Assembly (NCBI GenBank): GCA_001414345.1
Contig: LLCB01000123.1
Span: 97,803 to 161,802 of the forward strand
Source: Hymenoscyphus infarciens
Lineage: Eukaryota > Ascomycota > Leotiomycetes > Helotiales > Helotiaceae
Direction: 5' to 3'
DNA: 64,000 nt
In this document: one piece after another, positions 49,825-60,295 of the stretch
How positions within the stretch are numbered: position 1 is the first letter of the stretch
How the letters are laid out: every line of letters begins with the position of its first letter
Translations under genes and position numbers: made by a program
The notes under the pieces: model-generated
Database searches by the model: none
What the model was told of the DNA's origin: nothing
The model's input: only the letters and a program-made list of their open reading frames with translations

Positions 49825-51578
49825 TCATATACGAGATCGCTTCATATCAGCCAGCACTTCCACAAGTATCTCTTCCTGCCCGTTTCTGTATGCCTTCGCT
49901 ACTCTCTGCCTTTGGTTCGTAGGGATCTCGAGTATCCGATTTCCCAGCATCAAGTCGTCTAACATCTTCTGCATATGCTCTGTCAAGAACTCAATAACAG
50001 CAAGCCCATTCCTCTCGGAAGGCACAATGAAAGGTTCTATTCTCAAAGCAGCTCGCTCCACCAATGTTGCGATATGGAATGACACCATAGACACGAATGT
50101 GGGATGGAAGTGTCTGAGAGCCTCCACGGGATGCTGAGGATTCATCACTCCCCGTCGATCATGGGAAGGAGACCGAACGGTGACAAAGGCAAGATGTGTC
50201 TCGTATGCGAAAGCGTAAGGCTCGTCGATGGTGGCTGGGGTGCTGAAGACAGAGTGGCTAGGATGCATGGGCTTGGTTACATCGAATGGGAACCGGAGCG
50301 TGAGCTCAGAAGCCTGATTGTCGGGGAGGATGAATCCAAACTCCTTTAATACTGCAGGCGGAAGGTCAGTTACCAATTCGTACTGGTCATAGAAAGATGT
50401 GGATACTGACGAAAAGTGTTGTTGAATCTCTGCGTGTCCTTGTCGTATGGGATATGAACGCTATGCCCGGGTTCCATGTCCGTCACTTTGGCTAAGCCAA
50501 GGCAGCCCTCAACGAAGTCATATTCTAGCGGCTCGATTTGCTCATGGCTGCGCATGATCTCGGAGTTAGTGTTGTCATTTCTAGAAGTATGTTTGGGAAA
50601 AGCAGGAGGAAACAGTGTTGTAAGAGGAGGAAATAAGGAGTAAACCATGTCTTAGTCCTCCTGAAACCTGAAAGAGGGGGGGGGGGGGAAACTCGGAGAA
50701 TACCCACTTCAAAGAGTCCAAGACTGGAATTAGGATTTTGGCGGTGTCATCGAGACTCACACCGCACTTTGCCAGCACCTGATACTCGGGCTTGATATTG
50801 TCTATGTCTCCTTCAAATGCGATCGACCAAAAGGATCGTGACAGGAAGATGTAGTGCGCCCACATACCCAATTCTCTATATCGAAACCATTAGTCGAGTG
50901 TGTGAAAATCTGTTTCAACACGAAGATACAAACAGTGTGTATGCAGAAGTGTCCCAGCCAGAAGCCTCCAAAGCTGCCGTTGCCTCTCGCCAACGGGATC
51001 TCAAATCTGCTTTCTGCTCTGGAACCATGTCTTCCAAGTGCGTTCCTCGAAGCCACTTTAGATCTTCTTCCCCCCAGAGTATCGGTATTGCGCTATTTTT
51101 CTCATCGTTGGGCTGAGGTAGTATTTGAATGTACCTGTGGTTTGTCTTAGTGTTAGCAACCTTGCTAATACATCATCGACAGACTCGCGTACGGGTACCA
51201 AAAGCTAGCCTCACCCAAGAGATATTGCTGCACAAGAAATATCGCATTGATGGTGTCATGGTCCACACTTTTGCTGAGGTACTCCTTCGGCAAGGATTTT
51301 GAGCGAGGATGATAACCAGACCCTGGAATGCCCGCAGAAATGGCATTGAAATACGAAAGTGTCAGATTGTATGAAACGCGCAGGAACGGTTCATTAGATT
51401 TGACAGCTGTTCCTTCGGGGTCGATGATTGCTTCGACCCCCCGATCTGCAGTTTCAATGTACTTTAAGGATGGGTGGATGTATGTTCCATTATCTTGCGC
51501 CCATTGGAGTAATCTTCGATATTTCGTTTCAATGGCAGTGTGATTGGTTGAAGCAATTTGTCCTGTGACTCCGTTCAT
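49825..51578 (-). CDS. SET-domain protein lysine methyltransferase (RuBisCO-LSMT/SETD type)
   Basis: Five exons: 51578-51193, 51134-50934, 50875-50708, 50580-50411 and 50351-49825. Four introns of 58, 58, 127 and 59 bp keep the frame, giving 483 residues. The start MNGVTGQIASTNHTAIETKY leads into LLQWAQDNGTYIHPSLKYIE and RGVEAIIDPEGTAV, the N-terminal SET strand region. The middle has SFWYPYIQILPQPNDEKNSA and WGEEDLKWLRGTHLEDMV. The insert is followed by MWAHYIFLSRSFW and a degenerate Asn-His box (LIPVLDSLKND). NNTFLLKEFGFILPDN (about 304-320) is the ELLLxYGF motif, followed by a helical substrate-binding domain. Family members methylate lysines of proteins such as ribosomal subunits. It shares a divergent promoter with the ATP-grasp/methyltransferase gene, so a cluster role is possible but unproven. 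The long third intron contains a C/G homopolymer (about 50678-50690). The Asn-His catalytic box looks altered (Lys-Asn), so activity is uncertain. Confidence 0.75.
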
Positions 51579-52287
51579 TTTACTGTATGTTTAAAAGATG
51601 AGGATGAAGGGTGAGGATTTTTACCCTTTTTAAATGAGGGTTGATGTAAATGGCAGGGACGGGTTTCACTCAGACGACACTATTATCTGATCGGTTGTAA
51701 AGGAATTGTTTTCCTCAGGCGTCCCATTAGTTTGGCAAGATCCAAAGTGGAAGCTTATTGTCCCAAAGGATCTAGCTCAATAACTCAAATTGTTCCACAA
51801 GTTTTCTAGTTATAATGAGTGTTACTAGACCCCGCAGCTTCCGAGTCCCACGGTAAGTATTTATTTAGGCCCGACAGAGGAGGACAAAAGAGAAACCATG
51901 TACCAAGCCCCTTTGGAATAGCAATGAGCGGTATGAGCACTTTCTCAGGTCAAGCAAATTCTTTCCCGACCAATTAATTGGGTCGCACAACTTCGTACCG
52001 GATTTTTGTTGTGCTAGCTACACTGCATCATCTATACCCAGCCGGTGTACCACTCCGGCACGGCAGGAAACCTCCGTGCCACCAGATGATCAACTATCAG
52101 GCTGGTATTGTTACCCAGGCGGGTCACCTTTTCTGCGCTACATTGAAAAGACCAAATTCAAGCACTGCTTGGCATGGAGAGAACAAAGAGCTCGGGATGT
52201 TCTCGCTTTCCACGTTCTCGTATTTTTCATTGAGTTCACTGATTGCTCTTCATTCGGTTTCCAGTTACTGAAGAGAATTCGCAAACG
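51579..52287. promoter_or_regulatory. Divergent promoter between the SET and ATP-grasp/methyltransferase genes
   Basis: 709 bp separate the two starts. It contains the inverted repeat at 52057-52080 and no convincing coding frame of its own. Confidence 0.55.
52057..52080. promoter_or_regulatory. Candidate Zn(II)2Cys6 regulator site
   Basis: GGCACGG (52057-52063) and CCGTGCC (52074-52080) are a perfect 7-bp inverted repeat with a 10-bp spacer. This includes CGG-N10-CCG, the geometry bound by dimeric fungal zinc-cluster activators. It lies 208 bp before the ATP-grasp/methyltransferase ATG. Binding is inference. Confidence 0.4.
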
Positions 52288-53883
52288 ATGAAAATTGCAG
52301 TTCTAGAAATATCCCACAATGGACCAGAGGAATTTGTGAGTTGACCAATACTATTAGCAATTATTAAAACACTATAGACATAATGGCAGCCTGAAGTCGC
52401 ATCAGTTCATCTAACTTTGTAACTCAATAGCAAAAGGGGCACTGGTGTGATCCGACCCCATACATTGAAGCTGGAAAACACGAAATCCACCACAAAAAGA
52501 TCAATTTGGAAGAAATCAAGCAAGACCTACCCAAAATGAAAGATGAGGGGTTCGCTATTTACGTCCTTTCAATGGTATGCTGACGTCAAATTTCGAAAGT
52601 CTCATCGCGAAATTGCTAACGTCTCCTGCCAGTGGCCAGAGGAGAAAACTAAAGACACTGCTTGTGAGGTGACGAAGTTACTTGAGTCTCGCGATGAGAC
52701 GGTTCTCAATTTCGCTCACGAATCCACATATAAGAGGAACATCACTTCACAAGCCGGACCGCAAGATTCTCTTGGTCTCGAATTGACTCCGGGTACTGAG
52801 TATTCCGTGCTGGTTCTCGAAGCGGGCACAGAGATCTTGCTGTTCGATTCAGTTGAATGTCATCAGGAGAAAATCCGCTCGACGGTTGTTGACGCACAAC
52901 TGGCGACCAGATTACTCGACGCCACTCGGGCAGTATTACCTCCTGTACAAGTTGGAGATGGATGCAGTCTCGTTCGCGTGGACCTCATACATAGTAACAA
53001 CATTGGAAAGCCTGAGGCCATAAGGATTTGTCGCAACCCCCGAATCTTCTCTGGCAGTTTGAGTTCAGCCACCGATGCGTTGGTGGAGAAAACCGTACCG
53101 TAAGTTGATTTTGCACTTAGTTTCACTCTTCCGCAGAAATTCCTTCTACACGAAACTTCCCCGGGACAGACCACAGCTGACCCAATGTTACCTAGAGGAG
53201 GCCATACAGCATTACTTGATCTTTTGATCGCCGTCAAGAGGTTGGGCCGCAACGCAACATTGGACAACCAAAAGATTGTCGACACCTATGTTGAGTACTC
53301 ATCAATATATGACAAGGAAGTGATGGAATTTCCCTACTATCAAATTCTCCAGAAACTCGTAGCTGACTACAACTGGATTGGTACCGTGATGGATGTGGCC
53401 TGTGGCACGGGGCTTTTTGGTAAACTCATCAAGGAAAAAGGGTTCTCCTCTACTATTGTCGGCATCGATCTCTCACCCCACATGACCTCAAGTCCTGCCA
53501 TTCGTGAGTGCTACCTGTCGCCGGTAACAATCGGGACGATGCAAGCTGCGATGATGAAGCCAGTTCAATTCGATCATGTCGTGTGCTTTGGTGCTTTGGT
53601 ATATCTTGATGACGTGGATTTTGTTGCAGTCTTGTCTCGAATGTTCATTGTCGCACAAAAGTCGATAACTTTCGATATCGAGGACTCCTCGGAGGAGTAT
53701 ATGAAGAAGTGCGTCGAGGATGAGAGTCTGATTCCCAGTTATAACCACACGAAAGCATGGAAGAGCTTTAAAATCCCTGCACGGTGGAAGGTTACGTATG
53801 AGAAATACGGACTTCTCTATCACGATGATCATTTCACGCATTGCGATATCTTTGATACTATGGTTAGGTTGGAGAAGTGTTAG
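52288..53883 (+). CDS. Fusion of a degenerate ATP-grasp-like domain with a SAM-dependent methyltransferase
   Basis: Proposed exons: 52288-52335, 52431-52574, 52633-53094 and 53137-53883, 466 residues. Residues 1-85 (MKIAVLEISHNGPEEF, then GHWCDPTPYIEAGKHEIHHK, FAIYVLSMWPEE) resemble the N-terminal lobe of D-Ala-D-Ala-ligase-like ATP-grasp proteins. TPGTEYSVLVLEAGTEILL and FLLHETSPGQTTADP (about 219-233) match the late ATP-grasp strands. The ATP-binding lysine/glycine-loop region between them is short or missing, so ligase activity is doubtful. Residues about 265-466 are a class I methyltransferase with motif I VMDVACGTGLFG (302-313) and IVGIDLSPHM after it. The first three exon joins are in phase. 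The last intron is only 42 bp with a weak GTACCG donor (GTAAGT 5 bp on would break the frame), so a frameshift here is possible. Likely acts on a cluster intermediate; inferred only from position. Confidence 0.6.
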
Positions 53884-54268
53884 TACTCAGCTTGGTGACT
53901 GATTTAATTTGCTTTATTATAAGTTTGGAGACCTTCCTGATCAAATCTGGTTTCCGCCCTCGCAAGGGCAAGAACTCGTCTAATTTTTGTATGCCTGTGG
54001 TGCACCACCCCAGCCTGCTTTCCTCTCCTCCTCCACTTCTCATTGATATCAGATCGATAGTGACAGTGACAGAGGTGGAGTGGAGATTAAGGGGTGCTAG
54101 AGGGAGGCGACGGTGCGGGGTCTGCGAACTCTGTGTTTAAAAAAAGTCTTTTGAAATTTGAATCTTGGTCTGAACTCCATTCCGTGGCTTGATTAAATTA
54201 CTATTCTGATTCTAACAGCAAGGAATACAGCATCTAGATAGCACACTTCTACAATCCTCCATCAATAT
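53884..54268. other. Convergent 3' spacer
   Basis: Between two convergent genes; no coding content. Probably holds both polyadenylation regions. Confidence 0.5.
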
Positions 54269-55465
54269 TCACTCCCAGCAGAACCATACCCTGAGTTTCT
54301 TTCCTCTTTTCTTTCCCCTTCGAAGCTCTTGGCTTCCTTCGGATGAGTCTGCAGTAGTAAGACTTTCTTTGGAAGATTTTGGTGTTTTTAGATCACACCT
54401 CAAATTTCCTTCAATTGAAAGGGGCGTAGGTCCCCATTCTCTAACAGCAAAACCCCCCACGCCCACAGCTTTCTCATAGTATTGCCGAAATCTGTCTCCG
54501 TAAGGGGATTTGCTTGCCAGCTCATAGACCTCGATCATCCGAAACCTCTCATCACAGAAGTGCCAAGTAACGTATCCATGGATGAATGCATGAATTGCTT
54601 CTGTGATCTCTGATGTTTTTCCATCGTCGAAGATCTGCTTCAGACGCTCCACGCAATTGATCGTCTCCTTGGTAAGTCGTTGAAACGCCTCTTCCAAAGT
54701 GATTCCGTCAACCTTGCAATAATTCATAACCAGGCTGACCTGGTCCCGTGGATTTTCGAACTCCTTGAAGAATGATACCATATCATTGACCAAAGCAATC
54801 ATGGGCTCAATTTGAGCAATGACTGTTGTAATCTCCAAGAAATGTGCCTTTTCATCGAATTGTTCCGCAGGGAAGAGACTTGCTCCGCAAATCCCACCAA
54901 GTCCGACCATCCGTCGAAGAAACCCGGGATAGTAGTCTGAACCCGGAAATCCTTGAAAGTTGTGCTGCTCAATCCAGCACCCCTGAAAGTAATCCAAAGT
55001 ACTGCGGAAAATGGCGAGCCCGCAAAAACCTCCATAATGTTTGAGAAACTTAGGCAGGTACGAATTCATCAACAACCAGAATGTGTGTTTTTGTTGGTTG
55101 CCATCGATAAGGTTTTCCGAGAAACGTTCCATGTCCTTATGAGGGTCATCGTTATCATCATCTAGCAAGACAATGTGCACGAAATAGATGCTGATAGCAA
55201 CCATGACTTCTCGAGGAATTTTCACCCAGCAGTACACGACAAGTTGTACGCTGGTGCGCATGACGATTCCGAGTTTCCTTGGATCCACTTTGAATAAATG
55301 TTGCTGATTTAGTCGCGCGAAGTGTTTTGCCGTTTCGGAGTAGACATATTGAAGGGTCTCCAGCCTCTTGGTATTGCTGAAGTTGTCGTCGTGATATTCG
55401 ATAGCGTCTAGGAATTTCACCAAGGAGTCCAAGTAGAGGTCGAGTGGGAAATCTTCTTTGGTCAT
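54269..55465 (-). CDS. Trichodiene-synthase-family sesquiterpene cyclase
   Basis: A single 398-codon frame beginning MTKEDFPLDLYLDSLVKFLD. The first metal-binding motif is LLDDDNDD (Asp102-Asp107). The second, NSE, is NDMVSFFKE (Asn227-Glu235). The basic DERFR motif (305-309) is in the right place. CWIEQHNFQGFPGSDYYP (163-180) and RRMVGLGGICGASLFP are further family signatures. The enzyme class ionises farnesyl diphosphate with Mg2+ in the cytosol and cyclises it to a sesquiterpene. The product cannot be predicted. The C-terminus after about residue 355 is an unusual Lys/Ser-rich tail. Family genes often carry a small intron; none is needed here. All catalytic motifs look intact. It shares a 759-bp divergent promoter with the P450. 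No other trichothecene-pathway gene is visible, so this is not evidence of trichothecene production. Confidence 0.9.
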   Translation of the reverse strand: MTKEDFPLDLYLDSLVKFLDAIEYHDDNFSNTKRLETLQYVYSETAKHFARLNQQHLFKVDPRKLGIVMRTSVQLVVYCWVKIPREVMVAISIYFVHIVLLDDDNDDPHKDMERFSENLIDGNQQKHTFWLLMNSYLPKFLKHYGGFCGLAIFRSTLDYFQGCWIEQHNFQGFPGSDYYPGFLRRMVGLGGICGASLFPAEQFDEKAHFLEITTVIAQIEPMIALVNDMVSFFKEFENPRDQVSLVMNYCKVDGITLEEAFQRLTKETINCVERLKQIFDDGKTSEITEAIHAFIHGYVTWHFCDERFRMIEVYELASKSPYGDRFRQYYEKAVGVGGFAVREWGPTPLSIEGNLRCDLKTPKSSKESLTTADSSEGSQELRRGKKRGKKLRVWFCWE

Positions 55466-56224
55466 TTTGGTGAGCTCTTCTGGGTGCGGAGGGATGCAGC
55501 TGATTGAGTGTATAATTCTTGTCAGCCAGCTGGCAATTGAGCTTTTACCCTCCTGGCAATCAGTGTGGAAAGTGTACGAAAGTTAATTTTAGGAAGATCT
55601 GCGCCATGAAACCTCTTGCCGCATATGTTGTTCCTCGAAAGATTGTAGTAGTTCAGCCAGCCACGATAAATGAAATGGGAGAATCGAGGCAACGCCAAAA
55701 AGTAGATGTCACCTTCTTTGATCGGATTAGCCCATCGTTACTCAAGGGCCTCGTTTTAATTTACCACTTTGGTTCCATGGACTGATTCGCTCTTGCTTGC
55801 TAGAGCTATACCCACAAAGTACAACGACATTTCGTCCGTGGTGGCGTAGTTTCTACGCTGTATATGAAGCTTAGTGTGAGTTTCACATCTTCTAGTCGTA
55901 TGTGACGGGCGCTCAACCAATTCTGTGCATTGAAGGTTGACCTGGGCGATCAGCAAAATCACAAAATACTTATCCACATTGGATTATTCATATTGGCGAA
56001 CAAGTTCATGTCCGGTGCTGGGATTGAAATTTTAAGTGATAATGGGGAGTAGCTTTTCATCCACCATCTCTTATTCTTAGAGCATAAAGATTAGTAGGAC
56101 ATACAGCCCTTGAGAATTGTAGAGGGTGATTTTGGTTTGTGGAACACTTCCCTACTTGAAGACAGATTATCTCACTGATTTCCGATCTTTCCGAGGTATC
56201 AAACTTCAACTCCAGCATCAAGTT
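55466..56224. promoter_or_regulatory. Divergent promoter of the sesquiterpene cyclase and P450
   Basis: 759 bp between the two starts, with no supported gene. Opposite orientation of a cyclase and a P450 from one promoter is a usual biosynthetic-cluster layout and suggests co-regulation. An alternative P450 start at 56126 (33 extra residues) lies inside it. I saw no second copy of the 52057 inverted repeat. Confidence 0.5.
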
Positions 56225-57979
56225 ATGTTTGAGAATATTCTCACAGTGGGGAATCCAACTAAATTTGTGTGGACAATCTTGGGTAGCATTATCCCATACT
56301 ACTGTCTAACATGGATCTACAACATCTATTTTCATCCGCTCAGCCGGTTTCCTGGACCAAAGCGAGCAGCAATGGGGTTTCTCTGGGAGTTTTATTGGGA
56401 TGTTCTCAAAGACGGCACGTATCTCTTTGAGATTGAAAGAATGCATCGAAAGTACGGTAAGAAAACCTCAAGCCAATGCCTCCTGATGAGGTGAACAGAG
56501 ACTTACAAAATTCAAAAGGGCCCATTGTTCGAATCAACCCTAGAGAACTACATATCTATGACCCCTACTTCTACAGTAGTATCTATGCTGGTGGTGGTCG
56601 AAGAATCGACAAAGATCTCGATGCCGTTGCAGCATTCGCGGTCCCCCAAGCAAGTCTCGCAACGGTTGGACACGATCTTCATCGACTCCGACGGGAAATT
56701 CTTAGCAAGTACTTTTCAAAACGATCCATAGTCAACATGGAGCCAGTCATGAATGAGCGGATTGATCGGCTGATCGCGAGACTCGAAGAAGAAATGCATC
56801 GTGGGGTAGTGGTTGATTTTGACAGCGCCTTTGCATGCCTGACGGCGGATGTGATCACTCAATACTTTTATGGTTCAAACTTTGATCATCTAGGATCCAC
56901 AAATTTCAAATTTGAAGTTAAGGAAGCTATATTGGGTCTCATTGACTTTTACCATTGGACTCGGTTTTTTCCCTCCTTCACACGTTTCATGAAGATGCTA
57001 CCCATTCCTATCATTCGAATCATACAACCTGGCACCGCAACAATGCTATCTTCATTCAATATGCTACGGGAAGAGATTCTGAGTGCTCAGCAAGATAAAC
57101 AAGCGGGCCACACTAACTCGGTTATCTTGGAGGCGCTCAACGATGAAAGCATACCGCCCCAAGAACGGCATATCGACCGCTTGCAGGATGAAGCTTCGAC
57201 GATAGTCTTTGCCGGTACTGAGACAACAGCAAGATCCCTGAGTGTTATGCTTTTTCATCTGCTTCATGATAAATCGAAATTGACGAAACTCCGTACCGAA
57301 TTGAATACTTTGTCGCCTGCGAAAAACAACATACATCCCTGGACTACACTCGAGCAACTACCTTACCTTGTAAGACCAACATCAATTTATGGGTAAAACA
57401 ATCTGACAAAAAATAGACTGGGGTTGTGAATGAGGGCATTCGACTTGCACACGGCCCCCTCATCCGACTTCCGCGCGTAGCAACCGAGGAGCCATTACAG
57501 TACAATGATTTTGTGATTCCACCCGGTGTAAGTACTCCAGGCGCTCATCATACTACAGATTTAGCTAACAGTGAAGTGCACGTAGACACCGGTCAGCCAA
57601 TCAACTTATTTCGTTCACATGAATCCAGAAGTTTTCCCAAATCCATCAGAGTTTGATCCGGAGCGTTGGGTCAAAGCCGCAGAAGAAGGTGTACAGCTCA
57701 ACAAATTCATTGCGTCATTTACAAAGGGCAGTAGACAGTGTCTCGGTATCAAGTAAGGAGAATCTTTTCAGATTCTACCTACTCTATTACTAATACGTTA
57801 ACTATAGCATGGCATATGCGGAGTTGTACTTGACGATATCAAGAGTTGTTCACGTATTTGACATGGATGTTCGAGGTACGGTACCGGAAGACCTATTTAT
57901 TCGTCATATTCGTCTTACTGGGTATCCCGAGAAGGGTCTGGGTGAGGTGAAGGCGATTATCACTGGAAAGGCTGCATGA
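56225..57979 (+). CDS. Microsomal cytochrome P450
   Basis: Five exons: 56225-56456, 56519-57369, 57417-57527, 57586-57752 and 57808-57979. These give 510 residues with all phases consistent. An N-terminal membrane anchor ([19 protein letters not shown], about 13-31) is followed by the Pro-rich hinge [10 protein letters not shown]. The I-helix is AGTETT (309-314), the K-helix ExxR is Glu367-Arg370, and the PERW motif is FDPERW. The heme loop is [10 protein letters not shown], with the axial ligand Cys450. All P450 hallmarks are intact. It oxidises a substrate on the ER membrane with NADPH reductase. Its pairing with the sesquiterpene cyclase makes a terpene a likely substrate (inference). The start at 56225 places the anchor at the N-terminus; 56126 is possible but would precede it with a polar leader. 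Confidence 0.9.
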
Positions 57980-59095
57980 GGAAAGGAAGCATGCAGGCAG
58001 GTTACTAGACATAGAATGATGAACCAGAGAGTTGCTGTTTTTGGAAGACAGATCTGAACACTACAGGATAGCTGGAGAAGCTTGGGAGGTGTGTAGATCT
58101 TTCTTTGAAGGGTAGTACCTTATGGCCCCACTTGCTTTTGCTAATAGGGATTACCACCGACTCCGAGTTTGGGCTTTTGAATTGCGAGGGTAATATTCAA
58201 AGAATACGTTGACAATGTTACAGTGGCGTATTGTTTTCCCGTTATCGTAGTTTGTGCCTGTGAAGGAGTAACCTGTATTGCTTTTGCTCTGGTCGGGTTT
58301 GACATATGCCAACCAGAGAGGTACTTACCGGAGACATTGTAACTGCATTCCACGCCATTGTTGAACAAGGGTCCCTGATCCCTGAACATTAGGCATTGAC
58401 TACTTCCACAAGCACATGGCGGGTGCTTCCGAAGACGTAACACTGATCAGAGCTATTTAGCTACCATCTTTTCATGGTACCGTTACACTTTGTACTTAGT
58501 ACTTGGCTTCGTACTACTGTGACATGCCACAGTTATACTGCATACGTCCACTTCTGGTTTGGAGCTGAATTTGATCCATTTAAACTGAGCACAGCACAAA
58601 AAGCCATAGTCACCATAACTACCACCTCTCGGACGGATGAAGCTCTTTCGTCGAATCGTTACACTGAGTCACAATACTTTGACAACAATAAAAACGAGAA
58701 TTGCATCATAAAAGATGCTCATTGACCACAGTCCTACCACAGCCAGAATATTCAACTGAATACGGAGTAACTTAGATTAAGCGAAGAAACAATACCCACG
58801 CACAAATCAATTGAGCCCCCTATTGTTCAAGTATTTCTGGGGTAATGTACCATGCTCTATGTTGTGGAAACCAATAATGAATTCTGGGATTACAAAGTAG
58901 GGGAGGAGGCCATTTGACAGATTTGGAAAGTGATAAGCAGTCCCCATCGTCTCTGAACTCGAAATCCTGCCTCGAAGGAAAAAGAAAAGACCCACCTATA
59001 TCCTTCGAGAGAGAGAGACTCCAACAACGAAAAACATCAAAGTGTCAATCTTATTTCTCCAAAGCTCTTCAAAGGTCCGGTTTCACCAAGCAGTC
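57980..59095. other. Intergenic between P450 and the second terpene synthase
   Basis: A minus-strand frame at 58443-58141 (100 codons; starts MLRLRKHPPCACGSSQ, contains N-glycosylation sequons NVS and NIT) is protein-like and might be the last exon of a secreted protein. I could not build upstream exons or see a signal peptide, so I do not call it a gene. The remaining stretch, about 650 bp before 59096, is the likely promoter of the terpene synthase gene. Confidence 0.4.
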
Positions 59096-60295
59096 ATGTC
59101 CTACTCGGCGTTTTCCAATAGAGAACACTCCGTCGAAACCGACAAGGAGCATTGGGCTTTCAATTCACCTACTTATTTCTTTGCAACGATTCCTCCAAGA
59201 ACAAGCAAGTATGCATTAAGTTGCGACGATGCTTGTCTTCAAGCACAAATTGATGTCTTTGGCAAAGACCATGTGGGAACTATCGCCGGCTCCCATGCCT
59301 ACACTGGGAACTTCGCCGCATTAGTGTATGCAGAAAGCTTGCCAGAAAGAGCTCCCGTATTGGCTTATTTGAATGAAATCCTTGCCTTATATGAAGCTTT
59401 TGAGGTCGAAACTGCGGAGCTGGTAAATTCCCCGTTGTCTCGTACGTCTAGTTTCGTGGTCCTGTGCTAATTATGAAAGCACAGATGGGAGCGGCTTTGG
59501 ATGCGACAGTTTACAAAGATCCTAAATATGATAACCCAATTTGGCAAGCAAACTACAAAGCGGTTCTTCCAAGTATAGTAACCAGACTGGCTAATGCCGA
59601 TACCGTGCTTGGTGCGAAGTGTGTCAAGACTTTGAAAGAGCTGGTAGAGACTCCAAATCTCGAGGAGCGCATGGATACCTATACGAACATGGATGATTAT
59701 CTTATTGATCGCATTGAAGATATTGCATGGCCGTAAGCCCCCTTGTCGAAAAACCCATACCCAAAAAACATACCCAAGGGTCATGCTCATTGTATATATT
59801 AGATCTGCGACAGCATGTGCCCAATTCGGCGCCAACATCCGGCTAACAGATGAAGAAATCGCAGCGCACGATAATATCTTCTGGCCCCTCTGGGCGCACT
59901 CGGCATACAATTTCGACTACTTCACCTTGGAGAAGGAAACTGCTACCGCCCAAAAACGAGGCGGTAACGCCAAGATCATAAGTTCTATCCCCTTGCTCCA
60001 ACGACTCTATGGTCACTCGCTGGAACAAGCAAAAGCATGGGTTCGTGGCAAATGCTTGGAACTTGAGAAAGAGTATCTAAAGAGGAAAGAAGAGTTTTTC
60101 AACACGACACCAAGGGAGAAATGTCCGGAGGATTTGTTGAAGTGGTTTGACGCTCAGGAGGCGATTGCTACTGGCTTTGCCCTTTGGAATCCAAGTACCT
60201 TCCGGCAGAACCCACCACACGAGGAAGGCGTCAGGGAGTTCTATAAGAAGAGGTTAGCTGAGGGTATGACTTTCCCAGATAGCTCTATTTGTTAG
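59096..60295 (+). CDS. Atypical class I terpene synthase (fungal cyclase-domain type)
   Basis: Exons 59096-59422, 59485-59732 and 59803-60295 give 355 residues with consistent phases (first donor is GTAAAT; second GTAAGC). Residues 60-105 contain SHAYTGNFAALVYAESLPER followed by YLNEILALYEAFEVE, matching the GN...PE..PER...L.Y..E layout of the cyclase domain of fusicoccadiene/ophiobolin-type synthases. Where those have an Asp-rich motif, this protein has YEAFEVE (99-105). The NMDDYLIDR region (178-186) fits the conserved Arg of the effector triad. The NSE position reads NFDYFTLEKE (228-237), where Phe replaces Asn. There is no prenyltransferase half, so it would depend on supplied prenyl diphosphate. 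The fold is clear; whether it still ionises a diphosphate, or does something else, is open. It lies downstream of, and in line with, the P450. Confidence 0.7.

Noticed and set aside
49825..50376. Frameshift in the SET gene near 50411
   Set aside because: A 59-bp GTCAGT...GCAG intron (50410-50352) restores the frame and the ELLLxYGF motif.
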